NCBI RefSeq assembly: GCF_900099685.1
Contig: NZ_FNDW01000004.1
Coordinates: 248,001 to 312,000 of the forward strand
Reading direction: 5' to 3'
Length of the DNA stretch: 64,000 bases
From: Chryseobacterium taeanense
GTDB taxonomy: Bacteria > Bacteroidota > Bacteroidia > Flavobacteriales > Weeksellaceae
The translations under genes were made by a program, and so were the position numbers. Shown piece after piece: positions 1 through 8,890 of this stretch. The notes below the pieces were generated by a model. It saw only the letters and a list, made by a program, of their open reading frames with translations. It was not told the DNA's origin and ran no database searches. The stretch's first letter is position 1. Each line of letters opens with the position of its first letter.

Positions 1-616
1 ATCCGAAAGCCTCAAGTTTTGCATGGAGATTCCCTAACGAAAGAACGTTGTCTGTGCTTCCATCAATTTGCTGTCCGTTGTAATCGATTGTTGAAATGAT
101 ATTATCAACTTTTTTAGAAGCGGCATACATGAAAGCCTCCCAGTTTTGCCCTTCCTGCAATTCACCGTCTCCCTGTAAAGTATATACCAAAGAAGTATCT
201 CCGTCTAATTTCTTGCCCTGAGCTGCACCTAAAGCAACCGAAAGACCTTGTCCCAAAGATCCTGAAGCCACTCTGATCCCCGGAAGTCCTTCGTGAGTAG
301 TCGGGTGTCCCTGAAGTCTGGAATCCAGTTTTCTGAATGTTCCCAATTCATTCACCGGGAAAAATCCGAATCTGGCTAAAGTAGAATAGAATACCGGAGA
401 AATATGCCCGTTTGAAAGATAGAAATGATCTTCATTTTTACCCTCCATCGTGAAAGGAAGTTTATAATTCATTACCTTTCCGTAAAGGGCTGTAAAGAAT
501 TCAGTACAACCTAAACTTCCACCTGGGTGACCGGAATTCACAGCGTGAACCATTCTTAAGATGTCTCTTCTGATTTGCGTAGTAAGAGATTTTAACTCTT
601 CGATGCTTTTACTCAT
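1..616 (-). CDS. transketolase, N-terminal subunit (partial, runs off window start)
   Basis: The reading frame opens with ATG at 614-616 and is still open at base 1, so about 205 residues are seen and the C-terminal part is outside. It carries the thiamine-diphosphate enzyme signature GDGELQEGQ followed by an NGQQ stretch, and the transketolase motifs HPGGSLG, SNGH and LQGHP. The N-terminal half as a separate gene is a known arrangement in Bacteroidota; the C-terminal subunit gene would be expected just left of this window. It transfers two-carbon ketol units in the non-oxidative pentose phosphate pathway in the cytoplasm. A TAGATTTG promoter box lies 21 bp upstream of the ATG. Confidence 0.9.
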   Translation of the reverse strand, partial: MSKSIEELKSLTTQIRRDILRMVHAVNSGHPGGSLGCTEFFTALYGKVMNYKLPFTMEGKNEDHFYLSNGHISPVFYSTLARFGFFPVNELGTFRKLDSRLQGHPTTHEGLPGIRVASGSLGQGLSVALGAAQGKKLDGDTSLVYTLQGDGELQEGQNWEAFMYAASKKVDNIISTIDYNGQQIDGSTDNVLSLGNLHAKLEAFG

Positions 617-637
617 TGCTTAGAATTTATATGCACA

Positions 638-645
638 CAAATCTA
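638..645 (-). promoter_or_regulatory. -7 promoter box TAGATTTG for transketolase
   Basis: Exact TAnnTTTG match on the minus strand, placing transcription start about 15 bp before the transketolase ATG. No TTG box at the usual spacing was found. Confidence 0.55.
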
Positions 646-672
646 CAATTTTTTAGCGGCTTACGGAAATGT

Positions 673-700
673 AAAAACCCGGATTTGTACCCGGATTTTT
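673..700 (-). terminator. possible terminator after the symporter gene
   Basis: AAAAA-x-CCGG pairs with CCGG-x-TTTTT across a 7-nt loop, with one mismatch. It lies between the symporter stop and the transketolase promoter. The rest of 617-868 is AT-rich with nothing else recognised. Confidence 0.4.
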
Positions 701-868
701 ATCTTTTAACGTATTTTTAATGATAAGTATTTTTAATTGTAAGGTAATTTAATTTTACATTTAATAATCTAAAGGAGTATGACTTAAACATCATCATATT
801 TTTATTATTACTAAATTTTTCATTTGAAAATGATAAGTGAAATGTAATAAATATGTATAAAACATAAA

Positions 869-2308
869 TTATTTTCTCCTGATAAGCCAAAGTCCGAGAA
901 ATGTTAGCAAACCATTAATGATTAAGAGTTCCAATCCTATTTTAAATTCTCCAAAAAGTGTTTCCTGATACTTATCAATAAAGAAAGAAATAACAGGAGC
1001 TGCAATACATACAAAAGGAACCAGTTTGTCCTTGACTTTATATTTCGTGAAAATTCCGAAGGCGAATAAGCCTAAAAGTGGTCCGTACGTAAATCCTGCC
1101 AGCTTAAGGATTAGTCCGATCATCGAATTATCATTAATCACTTTAAAAATGATGACCATTATTAAAAAAGACAACGCAACCAGAAGGTGAATTTTTTTTC
1201 TGAACTTCTCTTTCTTTCCGTTATCCCAGTGCGTTTTCTCTTTCATTCCAAAAATATCGATACACAGAGATGAGGTAAGTGCTGTCATCGCTCCGTCTGC
1301 ACTTGGAAATAAAGCTGAAATCAATGCAATGATAAAGATAATCGAAATGAATGGCGGCATATAATTTAACGCGATGTCCGGAAACAGCTGATCTCCTGCA
1401 CTGGAAACATTTTCCTGAGCGCCATAAAGATGTAAAAGACCTCCCAGATAAAGGAATAATGAGATGACACCAAGTAAAATAAAACCTAAAGTCACCATAT
1501 TTTTTTGAGAATCTTTCAGTCTTGTTACCGAAAGGCTTTTCTGCATCATTTCCTGGTCGATTCCTGTCATGGTAATCGTGATAAAAGCTCCTGCAAGGAT
1601 TTGTTTAATGAAGAAACTTTTCTGATTAGGATCAAAATCAAAAATTTTCGTATAACCCTTTTCATTCATTGCGGTAAAGCTGTCACCAAGGCTCAATCCC
1701 AGATGGTTCAGCATATAAACCGTGCAGATAATCAAACCCAGAAGCATACAAGAGGTTTGTAAAGTATCTGTCCAGACAATCGTTTTTACGCCTCCTTCGT
1801 ATGTGTAAAGAATAATCATCGCCAGAATAATCAAAGTCGTAACGATAAATGGTACGCCTAGACTATCCAGGATGGCTACCTGTAAAATATTGACAACAAG
1901 ATACAGCCTTGCCGTAGCACCGACCAATCTGGAAACAATAAAAATCCAGGCACCCGATTTATACGAAAGCTGTCCCATTCTTTGCTGAAGATATCCGTAA
2001 ATGGATGTCAGCTTGAGTCTGTAATATAAAGGAAGCAGGACATACGCAATTACGATATAGCCAATCAGATAACCTAATGTGATCTGTAAATACGAAAATT
2101 TATCATTTCCTACCGCTCCGGGAACGCTTACGAAGGTAACACCGGACAGAGATGTTCCGATCATTCCGAATGCAACAAGCATCCAATTACTTTTACGGTT
2201 TCCGATAAAGAAACTTTCATTATCACTTCCTTTTCCGGTTTTGTAAGCCACCCAGAGCAGCAAAGCGAAATAGACGACGATAATGGATAATAATATAATC
2301 GGAGACAT
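869..2308 (-). CDS. sodium:solute symporter family transporter (SSS)
   Basis: A 479-residue integral membrane protein with about 13 hydrophobic segments. The N-terminal region has the SSS pattern FFIGNRKSNW followed by GMIGTSLSGVTFVSVPG, typical of the sodium-coupled sugar, amino acid or sialic acid transporter family. The substrate cannot be told from sequence. I chose ATG at 2308 (MSPIIL) over a TTG at 2335, because that TTG is inside the TATATTTG promoter box. It is a single-gene unit on the minus strand, bounded by a terminator on each side. Confidence 0.88.
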   Translation of the reverse strand: MSPIILLSIIVVYFALLLWVAYKTGKGSDNESFFIGNRKSNWMLVAFGMIGTSLSGVTFVSVPGAVGNDKFSYLQITLGYLIGYIVIAYVLLPLYYRLKLTSIYGYLQQRMGQLSYKSGAWIFIVSRLVGATARLYLVVNILQVAILDSLGVPFIVTTLIILAMIILYTYEGGVKTIVWTDTLQTSCMLLGLIICTVYMLNHLGLSLGDSFTAMNEKGYTKIFDFDPNQKSFFIKQILAGAFITITMTGIDQEMMQKSLSVTRLKDSQKNMVTLGFILLGVISLFLYLGGLLHLYGAQENVSSAGDQLFPDIALNYMPPFISIIFIIALISALFPSADGAMTALTSSLCIDIFGMKEKTHWDNGKKEKFRKKIHLLVALSFLIMVIIFKVINDNSMIGLILKLAGFTYGPLLGLFAFGIFTKYKVKDKLVPFVCIAAPVISFFIDKYQETLFGEFKIGLELLIINGLLTFLGLWLIRRK

Positions 2309-2332
2309 GCTTTTATTTAATTTAAATTTTAG

Positions 2333-2361
2333 CAAATATAGTTTTTTTATATTCTGCTCAA
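2333..2361 (-). promoter_or_regulatory. promoter of the SSS transporter, TTG-N18-TATATTTG
   Basis: Minus strand TTG at 2359-2361 and TATATTTG at 2333-2340 are 18 bp apart, a full match to the flavobacterial promoter pattern. The start site falls about 20 bp before the ATG at 2308. Confidence 0.7.
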
Positions 2362-2365
2362 AAAA

Positions 2366-2395
2366 GAAAAAACCTTCCGGATATTTTCCGAAAGG
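2366..2395 (-). terminator. terminator of the pirin/OsmC/GNAT operon
   Basis: On the minus strand CCTTTCGGA pairs with TCCGGAAGG (one G-U pair) and is followed by a run of T. It sits between the GNAT stop and the symporter promoter. Confidence 0.7.
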
Positions 2396-2463
2396 AGTTG
2401 TAATAGTAAGTAAGAATTTATTTTACCTTAATCTTTGATTTTAGCCTGAGCTTTAATTTCAAA

Positions 2464-2763
2464 TCAAGCCTGCGTTTTGTTGACCAGAACATCCTGAAGT
2501 TCCTCATGTTTCTGGAAAGTAGCTTTAGCAAAAGGACACAGTGGAATAATAGTTTTACCGCTTTCCCTTGCAAAATCTACCGCCGAAAGCAGCATTTCTT
2601 TTCCGACTCCTTTTCCGTTATAAGCTTCTTCTACTTCAGTGTGATCGATGATAAATCTGTCGTCGCCAGCCCATGTATAGGTCATAAGCCCTGCATGGTT
2701 TCCGTCAATAAATGCTTCAAAATTTCCGTTTTTCTCGTTGTTGTTATGTTTTACTTCAATCAT
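2464..2763 (-). CDS. short GNAT-type N-acetyltransferase (YjdJ/NATD1-like)
   Basis: 99 residues, the length of the minimal GNAT subfamily. The acetyl-CoA binding stretch is seen as EAYNGKGVGKEML near the middle, and the C-terminal half ends in PLCPFAKATFQKHEE, where the family has a conserved PxCxF motif. The substrate is unknown. It follows the OsmC gene after 2 bp and is the last gene of a five-gene operon of redox and stress genes. Confidence 0.8.
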   Translation of the reverse strand: MIEVKHNNNEKNGNFEAFIDGNHAGLMTYTWAGDDRFIIDHTEVEEAYNGKGVGKEMLLSAVDFARESGKTIIPLCPFAKATFQKHEELQDVLVNKTQA

Positions 2764-2765
2764 AT

Positions 2766-3164
2766 TTATGAAAATTTGGTTAATATTTCTATATCGTTAG
2801 TGAGTATTTTGTGAATAGGGCAGGCATCTGCTATTGTGCGGAGCCTTTTTATACGTTCCTCGTCAATAACCTTGCCTTCAAAAGCAATATTTCTTTTAAA
2901 AATAGCCCTTTTTGTCAATGGGAAATTTTCCAGTTCAACTTCTACATTGATCGTTTCTATATTCCATTCTTTTCTGTCGATGTACATTCTGAGGGTCGCG
3001 GCAGTACAGCTTGCCAGCGATGTTGCCAGTATTTCAAAGGGGTTGAAGCCTTTATTTCCGCCACCTTTATCAAGTGGTTCATCCGTAATCAGGGTGTTTT
3101 CACCGGCAATCACTTCTGTGTAATATTTTTCTCTGCCTAAGCTTGCTTTTACGATGATGGGCAT
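2766..3164 (-). CDS. OsmC/Ohr family protein
   Basis: 132 residues. The two conserved cysteines of the OsmC fold are present, in LASCTAATLRMY (about residue 53) and in ADACPIHKIL (about residue 114). These form the peroxidatic thiol pair that reduces organic hydroperoxides in OsmC and Ohr. The sequence is nearer the OsmC/YhfA-like branch than classical Ohr. It lies 10 bp after the FMN reductase gene and 2 bp before the GNAT gene. Confidence 0.88.
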   Translation of the reverse strand: MPIIVKASLGREKYYTEVIAGENTLITDEPLDKGGGNKGFNPFEILATSLASCTAATLRMYIDRKEWNIETINVEVELENFPLTKRAIFKRNIAFEGKVIDEERIKRLRTIADACPIHKILTNDIEILTKFS

Positions 3165-3174
3165 GATCTTCAGT

Positions 3175-3708
3175 TTAGTTTGTGACCTGAACTTTAAAAC
3201 TTTCTATTTTTTTCTTCAGTTCTTTTAGCATTTCGGGATCGATAACACCGCTTTCCAGATCGAAATTTTCGTAAAATTTAGGCAATGAAAAAGTTTCTTT
3301 GATATCTGCACCAAATTGAGGGAAAAATGTTTTTGCCGTATTCATCACATTTCCGCCGCCATATCCTCCCGGAGAAGTAGACATTAATAACATCGGTTTA
3401 TTCTGAAAAACTTTTACATTGATTCTTGAAGCCCAATCGAAAACATTTTTAAAAGCGGCAGTGTAAGATTTGTTGTGCTCGGCCAGAGAACAGATAATCA
3501 CATGGCAATCTTCAATAACCTTTAAAAAATGATGGGCTGCATCCGGAAAACCTTTCTTCTCGCGGTCAACGGAAAACACAGGCATATCGAAATCATTTAG
3601 ATCAATTAAATTAATTTCATCATTCTGAAAGTCTTTTAAAACAAACTTTACCAGTTCTCTGTTGATTGATGTGGAAGAAGTGCTTCCTGCAAATGCTAAT
3701 ATTTTCAT
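3175..3708 (-). CDS. NADPH-dependent FMN reductase family protein
   Basis: 177 residues with a flavodoxin-like fold. The N-terminus KILAFAGSTSSTSINREL is the phosphate-binding loop, and STSPGGYGG at about residues 111-119 is the second flavin-contacting loop of the NADPH-dependent FMN reductase family (ArsH/ChrR/azoreductase relatives). It probably reduces quinones or similar electrophiles. It lies 19 bp downstream of the second pirin gene in the same operon. Confidence 0.88.
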   Translation of the reverse strand: MKILAFAGSTSSTSINRELVKFVLKDFQNDEINLIDLNDFDMPVFSVDREKKGFPDAAHHFLKVIEDCHVIICSLAEHNKSYTAAFKNVFDWASRINVKVFQNKPMLLMSTSPGGYGGGNVMNTAKTFFPQFGADIKETFSLPKFYENFDLESGVIDPEMLKELKKKIESFKVQVTN

Positions 3709-3727
3709 AACTAAAATTTATTTCTTC

Positions 3728-4630
3728 CTAAGATTTTCTGTTTAAAATAGCTTTCGGAAGAGGTACATATTCTTCTTCATCTCCCGGAACAAGCGGAAAA
3801 GCCTCATGATTCTGATCGTTCCAGTTTACTTTTGCCTGCTCGATCAATTCTCTGTCTGAATTTACGAAATTCCAGAATATAAAGCGCTCTTCATCAAAAG
3901 GCTCGCCTCCGAAAAGATAAACGGTACCATTTTCACTCATATCAAACTCACACAATTTGGTATCTTTGGCGATCATAAGCTGCTTGGAACCGTAAGAATT
4001 ACCGTCGGTAGTTACCGTTCCATCCAGAACATACATGGCGGCTTCTCCGTAAAGATCTTTTCCAATGCTGATCTTTTTGACTTCTTTTGTTTTTATTTCA
4101 ATAAAAAACAATTTGCTGTGAACAGGAACCGGAGATTTTTTGCCGAAAACTTCGCCTGCAATCAGTTTGTATTGAATTCCGTTTTCTTCCCAAACAGGAA
4201 TTTCCTCTGCTTCACTATGATGAAAAGTGGGTTCCGACTGTTCCAGATGTTTCGGAAGGCCTACCCAGATCTGGAATCCGTGCAGTCGTTTATCCGAATG
4301 TCTTAAATATTCCGGTGTTCTTTCGGAATGCACCACGCCTTTCCCGGCAGTCATCCAGTTTACCGCTCCCGGCTGAATTTCAACGGCGCTGCCTATACTG
4401 TCTCTGTGAAATATAGAACCTTCCAGAAGATAAGTTAGGGTAGAAAGCCCGATATGAGGGTGAGGAGGCACATCAAGATTCTGATAATCATTGAGATCAG
4501 CAGGTCCCATATGATCTATAAAAACGAAGGGTCCGACTGCTCTCTTTTCGCGGAAAGGTAAAAGTCTGCCCACCAGAAAATTTCCTATGTCTGCTGATTT
4601 TTCTTCTATAATAAGTCCGATATTCGACAT
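3728..4630 (-). CDS. pirin family protein
   Basis: 300 residues, a bicupin. The N-terminal cupin has the pirin metal-ligand motifs PPHPHIGLSTLTYLL and GVVHSE, and the C-terminal pirin_C domain follows from about residue 180. Bacterial pirins can act as quercetin 2,3-dioxygenases or redox sensors; which applies here is not visible. It is the second of two consecutive pirin genes, separated by 99 bp, and differs strongly from the first, so this is not a recent duplication. Confidence 0.9.
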   Translation of the reverse strand: MSNIGLIIEEKSADIGNFLVGRLLPFREKRAVGPFVFIDHMGPADLNDYQNLDVPPHPHIGLSTLTYLLEGSIFHRDSIGSAVEIQPGAVNWMTAGKGVVHSERTPEYLRHSDKRLHGFQIWVGLPKHLEQSEPTFHHSEAEEIPVWEENGIQYKLIAGEVFGKKSPVPVHSKLFFIEIKTKEVKKISIGKDLYGEAAMYVLDGTVTTDGNSYGSKQLMIAKDTKLCEFDMSENGTVYLFGGEPFDEERFIFWNFVNSDRELIEQAKVNWNDQNHEAFPLVPGDEEEYVPLPKAILNRKS

Positions 4631-4729
4631 GATATATTAATTTTTATTAAGCTGATAATAATAGAATCCGGTAAACATTTTCCATAAAAATAAGGAAAAA
4701 TAATAAACAGATTTGAACTTTAAGTTAAA

Positions 4730-5605
4730 TTAATCTGCCAGATAACCGAATCTTCCCAGATTATAATCCTCAAAAGCCTGCATGATTTCTTCTCTTGAAT
4801 TCATTACAAAAGGACCGTGAGCATAAATCGGTTCGTTCAAAGGCATACCGCTGATGATAAGTATAATACTGTCTTCCTGTGCTTCAATTGTAAATGTCTC
4901 GCCTTCGTTTTTGAAAAGAACTAAATGATTAACCGGAATTTCTTTATCTCCGTTTACCGTAATATTTCCTTCGATGACTAAAGCAGCTGTGTTATAATCT
5001 GCAGGAAAGCTAAATTCTGCTTTTCCTGATTTCTTCAGTTTTGCATTCATAACATGAACAGGGCTGAATGTAGAAGCCGGACCTTTCTGGTCATTATATG
5101 TTCCGGCAATAATTTCAATATATCCGTTTTCGGCAAGGTCAGCTTTAGTCATTTTGGCATTGGGAATAGCCTGATATTTTGGGCAGCTCATTTTATATAC
5201 GGACGGAAGATTTAACCACAGCTGAACCATCTGAAAAATTCCTCCGGATTTTGCCCATTCCTTTTCATGATATTCTTTATGAAGAATTCCTTTTGCGGCT
5301 GTCATCCATTGTACGTCTCCCTCACTGATAATTCCTCCACCGCCAGCACTGTCGTGATGTTGTACACGTCCTTTATAGGCAATGGTCACCGTTTCAAAAC
5401 CTCTGTGTGGATGCACATCTACACCTCGCGGCTGCTCTGTCCCATTAAAATGAAATTTTGAATTATAATCAAGCATGATGAACGGATCCATTCTCTTCAT
5501 ATCCAGACCAGTCATTCCCGGAATAAAATTATGAACTCTGAAGCCATCACCCACAAAATGAGCGGGTTTTGGAGATACAACTTTTTCGATTTCTTTAGTT
5601 GCCAT
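4730..5605 (-). CDS. pirin family protein, first gene of stress operon
   Basis: 291 residues, also a bicupin. The metal-binding motifs are VDVHPHRGFETVT and GILHKEYHE, with the intervening pirin signature GDVQWMTAAKG. A TACCTTTG promoter box lies 19 bp upstream of the ATG, so this gene probably heads the operon pirin, pirin, FMN reductase, OsmC, GNAT. The company of hydroperoxide and flavin enzymes suggests a role in electrophile or oxidative stress, which is inference. Confidence 0.9.
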   Translation of the reverse strand: MATKEIEKVVSPKPAHFVGDGFRVHNFIPGMTGLDMKRMDPFIMLDYNSKFHFNGTEQPRGVDVHPHRGFETVTIAYKGRVQHHDSAGGGGIISEGDVQWMTAAKGILHKEYHEKEWAKSGGIFQMVQLWLNLPSVYKMSCPKYQAIPNAKMTKADLAENGYIEIIAGTYNDQKGPASTFSPVHVMNAKLKKSGKAEFSFPADYNTAALVIEGNITVNGDKEIPVNHLVLFKNEGETFTIEAQEDSIILIISGMPLNEPIYAHGPFVMNSREEIMQAFEDYNLGRFGYLAD

Positions 5606-5624
5606 AATGTTTGGTATTATAGTA

Positions 5625-5632
5625 CAAAGGTA
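5625..5632 (-). promoter_or_regulatory. -7 box TACCTTTG for the pirin operon
   Basis: Exact TAnnTTTG match on the minus strand upstream of the first pirin gene; no clear upstream TTG. Confidence 0.55.
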
Positions 5633-5785
5633 AGTCAGGTAAAGAACAGATGCATTGATGTGTGATAATATTTAATTAAGCTAATACTATATAAATACTG
5701 AACTGTGACTGTGATATTTTAACAGCCCTTAACGCCTACTTTGCATCATTCTTGTTATCATAATGTATCACTAAAATATTAAATT

Positions 5786-6163
5786 ATGTCAGAAAAAAAA
5801 TTAGCGGGAATCTGGGTGGATAAAGAAAAAGCCATTGTCGTTAAAAATCATGATGCACAGAATGCTTTTAAATTTTTCCTTTGTGATCCTGTAGAAGCCG
5901 AAATTCAGCATGGAAACTCTAGTGAAAATGCCGGCAATAATGCGGAACAAACAAATAAGATGAAGTACTTCAAAGAAATTGAACATTTGCTCATCAATTC
6001 GCAGCAAGTTTACATCATAGGGCCGGGCACGATTCAGGAGGAATTTAAACATTATCTTGAGGATACTCCACAGTTTAAGAATCTGAAAATTCAGCTTGGT
6101 ACGGCTCAGCAGATGAGTGATGAACAGGTGCTGGAAAAGGTAAAGGAGCATTTTAATGCTTAA
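5786..6163 (+). CDS. small eRF1-domain-like protein (baeRF / translational machinery protein type)
   Basis: 125 residues with no signal peptide. The pattern GIWVDKEKAIVV at the start and VYIIGPGTIQEEFKHYL at about residues 75-91, ending in QMSDEQVLEKVKEHF, matches the layout of small proteins annotated as translational machinery proteins. These resemble domain 3 of archaeal and eukaryotic release factor eRF1 (bacterial baeRF group). A ribosome or stress role is inferred from that family only. The gene stands alone, divergent from the pirin operon, with a strong terminator 23 bp after the stop. Confidence 0.6.
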   Translation: MSEKKLAGIWVDKEKAIVVKNHDAQNAFKFFLCDPVEAEIQHGNSSENAGNNAEQTNKMKYFKEIEHLLINSQQVYIIGPGTIQEEFKHYLEDTPQFKNLKIQLGTAQQMSDEQVLEKVKEHFNA

Positions 6164-6185
6164 ATTTCATTATTATCATAATTAG

Positions 6186-6221
6186 ACCTCCGCTATGTTG
6201 ACATCATTCGGAGGTTTTTTT
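6186..6221 (+). terminator. terminator after the eRF1-like gene
   Basis: ACCTCCG at 6186-6192 pairs with CGGAGGT at 6209-6215, followed by seven T. Confidence 0.85.
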
Positions 6222-6293
6222 ATAGTGTCTTTTTAAACTTTTTGGTAATGAAAAGATCCGGAAAGTAATTAAAAATAATAAATCTGTGTAATT

Positions 6294-7697
6294 TTAGTCT
6301 TCCTTCGATTTCATGTTTTTTCCATCCGAGATATGAAGTCTACGGAATACAAATCCGGAAATAATAGTAAGGGTTCCAATCGTAAGGAAAGTATATCGAA
6401 ATGCGTTATGAGATTCACCCTGAATAAGGTCAGAATTTTCAAATATTTTTAAAACGATCAGTCCGAATGCAATTCCGAAACCAACCGCAAGCTGTTGATT
6501 AACGGACAAAAGGGAATTTCCGCTGCTGGTCTGAAAATTTCGTAAATCTGCAATGGAAATGGTATTCATCGATGTAAACTGAATTGAGTTGAAAAATCCT
6601 AACACAGCGATGATAGGCACAAACCAATACAACGAAGTGTTAATATCCGGGATTGCCAAAAGGCAGATTAATGTCCCGATAATAAAAGTATTGGTCATGA
6701 GTGTCTGACGATATCCGAACTTATCTAAAATTTTGATGACATAAGATTTTCCGAATATTGCGGTAAGAGCCATAGGCGCTATAATCCAACCGGATGTAAC
6801 GGCAGATTGTTTGTATGCGATCTGTATCATTAAAGGCAATAGCAAAGGAACGGAACTGATTCCAAGTCTTGTTGCCAGATTTCCAACGATTCCTACCCTG
6901 AAAGTTCTTACCTGAAATAGGTTTAAAGGAAAAATAGGACTCTCGTCTTTTTTCGCATGACGGTAATAATAATACATAAAAAGAAAGCCAAGAATAAAAA
7001 CAACCAATACAGGTGTTGTATTCTGAAGATCTCCGAAAAGTTCCAGAGAAATTGAAAGTAGGAGTGAAGCAGCAGCAAAAATCAGGAATCCTTTCAGATC
7101 AAAATCTACGTCTGCAGATTTGTAATTGGGCATGAATTTTAAGCCTAAAATTATTCCCATAATACCGATAGGAATATTAATGAGAAAGATCCAGTGCCAA
7201 GAAAGGTAATCAACCATATATCCGCCAACTAAGGGTCCTAAAACCGGACCGATGAGCGCAGGAATGATGGCGAAATTCATGGCTTTAAGCAATTCATTTT
7301 TATCAAATGTTTTTATCAGGGCTAATTTTCCCACAGGTGTCATCAGACTGCCGCCTACACCCTGAACGACCCGTGAAATTACAAGATGAGTAAGGTTCTG
7401 AGATAATGCACAGAGCAATGAGCCTGCACTGAATAATATTAATGAAAAAATAAAAATCTTTTTCGTTCCAAATCTGTCTGCGAGAAATCCGCTGGCCGGC
7501 ATAAAGACTGCTAATGTTAAGACGTAACTAATAATCGCATTCTGCATATTAAGTGGCGACTCTTTCAGATCCCTTGCAATGGCAGGCAGAGAAGTATTTA
7601 GTATGGTAGAATCCAACATCTGCATGAAGATAGCAGTTGCCAGGATCAGGGGTAGAATTTTTTTTATCGAATTGGGCTGCGAAATTACATCTGACAT
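6294..7697 (-). CDS. DHA2 family MFS efflux transporter (EmrB/QacA type)
   Basis: 467 residues with about 14 predicted membrane segments. Near the start it has MLDSTILNTSLPAIARDL, the motif D1 of the 14-helix drug:H+ antiporter family, then GFLADRFGTKK (motif A) and GPVLGPLVGGY (motif C). It would export drugs or toxic metabolites across the inner membrane using the proton gradient. No membrane fusion protein or outer membrane partner lies next to it. Confidence 0.9.
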   Translation of the reverse strand: MSDVISQPNSIKKILPLILATAIFMQMLDSTILNTSLPAIARDLKESPLNMQNAIISYVLTLAVFMPASGFLADRFGTKKIFIFSLILFSAGSLLCALSQNLTHLVISRVVQGVGGSLMTPVGKLALIKTFDKNELLKAMNFAIIPALIGPVLGPLVGGYMVDYLSWHWIFLINIPIGIMGIILGLKFMPNYKSADVDFDLKGFLIFAAASLLLSISLELFGDLQNTTPVLVVFILGFLFMYYYYRHAKKDESPIFPLNLFQVRTFRVGIVGNLATRLGISSVPLLLPLMIQIAYKQSAVTSGWIIAPMALTAIFGKSYVIKILDKFGYRQTLMTNTFIIGTLICLLAIPDINTSLYWFVPIIAVLGFFNSIQFTSMNTISIADLRNFQTSSGNSLLSVNQQLAVGFGIAFGLIVLKIFENSDLIQGESHNAFRYTFLTIGTLTIISGFVFRRLHISDGKNMKSKED

Positions 7698-7840
7698 TTT
7701 CTGATTACTGGAAAATCAATATCCAGATTTATTTTAGTTCAAAGAATAGTATAATTTCATTTTGAAGCAATATTTATTCCTTAATTGATTTACGTTAAAA
7801 TTTTACCGAACTTTTCGGATATCGAAATATTATCAAATGA

Positions 7841-7867
7841 AAAGTCCCGCGAAATTCGCAGGACTTT
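7841..7867 (-). terminator. terminator of the secreted 270-residue protein gene
   Basis: AAAGTCC pairs with GGACTTT, with GCGA/TCGC inside the stem. On the minus strand it is followed by TTTT. Confidence 0.7.
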
Positions 7868-7871
7868 CATA

Positions 7872-8684
7872 TTATTTTCTTGGTTTTTCAACGCCTTTCC
7901 ATTCGTCGCCGGCTTTTCTGTACTGGCTCAGCTCGAAAGTTTTGAAGTCTTTTGTTTTGTACTCGATATTGTCGGTATTTTGCTCAAACGGCATGATGTA
8001 ATAATATTCTTTATCGGTTTTGTCCGTTTTTGTACCTTTTTTTACGGAAGGAACGTATTTCGAGAATTTATAGCTGGGAAGATATTGTTTTAATCTTGCA
8101 TAGAAAGCTTTATTCTCTTTTTCGTCAGGAATAATGTCTACGATGTTGAAATCGTCTTTCTTTTTATCAATCCAAAGATAGTATGTTTTATCTTCTCCTG
8201 TATTTCTGTTGTTGGAGTTGAATGCAAAAAGTTCTTTCGGTACAAGTTCTTTGATTCTTTCAGCATCGACCTTTGTGTAATACTGTCCTTTTGAAGGATC
8301 TACGTAGGTTTCAAGATTATACATTAATACAGAATTATTATCAAGATTTTTATTTTTGAAATACTGATTCAAAGATAATTCTGCTGTTTCTCTTAATTCT
8401 TTTCCTCTTGCATCCAGTTTTTTAGTAGGGTTCTGAGGATTTACTTTTTTTACGAATTCGTATAAAATTTTAGGTTTTATATCTTTCAGGTGAGGATATG
8501 TCTTCAGTTGCTCTGCCTTTACCAGCCAATAGTACTGTTGATAAAAGTCTTCTTTATCAGCATCCTTTACCCTTTTATACACCATTGCAAGTTTTTTGGA
8601 GCTAAGATATCTGCCGTATTTTCCTTGTCCGAAAGCCAAAGTCATGGATAACAAAGCAAATAAGATAGTAATGTTTCTTCTCAT
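7872..8684 (-). CDS. secreted protein of unknown function
   Basis: 270 residues beginning MRRNITILFALLSMTLAFGQ, a clear signal peptide. The mature part is rich in Lys and Tyr, contains YYWLVKAEQL and IDKKKDDFNIVDIIPDEKEN, and has no motif I recognise. The start at ATG 8684 is preferred because an upstream TTG at 8714 overlaps the TATATTTG promoter box and would hide the signal peptide. It is probably periplasmic or outer-membrane associated. It lies alone between two terminators. Confidence 0.75.
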   Translation of the reverse strand: MRRNITILFALLSMTLAFGQGKYGRYLSSKKLAMVYKRVKDADKEDFYQQYYWLVKAEQLKTYPHLKDIKPKILYEFVKKVNPQNPTKKLDARGKELRETAELSLNQYFKNKNLDNNSVLMYNLETYVDPSKGQYYTKVDAERIKELVPKELFAFNSNNRNTGEDKTYYLWIDKKKDDFNIVDIIPDEKENKAFYARLKQYLPSYKFSKYVPSVKKGTKTDKTDKEYYYIMPFEQNTDNIEYKTKDFKTFELSQYRKAGDEWKGVEKPRK

Positions 8685-8711
8685 TTTTTTATAATTGATA
8701 TTTTCGTTTTC

Positions 8712-8719
8712 CAAATATA
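8712..8719 (-). promoter_or_regulatory. -7 box TATATTTG for the secreted protein gene
   Basis: Exact TAnnTTTG match on the minus strand, 27 bp before the ATG at 8684. It rules out the TTG start inside it. Confidence 0.55.
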
Positions 8720-8790
8720 ATTATTTATTAGATAATATATTTGATTAACGGTTAAATTCTAACAATATTATTAAGGTTCTTTCAAAAGAA

Positions 8791-8812
8791 AATCCTGTAT
8801 TGCTACAGGATT
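8791..8812 (-). terminator. terminator of asnB
   Basis: AATCCTGTA and TACAGGATT form a perfect 9-bp stem with a TTGC loop, followed on the minus strand by TTTTC. Confidence 0.75.
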
Positions 8813-8890
8813 GATAAATTTTTTCTCAGATTGAAGGTTTTAGATGTCTGAAAGCAGGAGAAAAATATAATTTATAAACTGGTCTTTATA

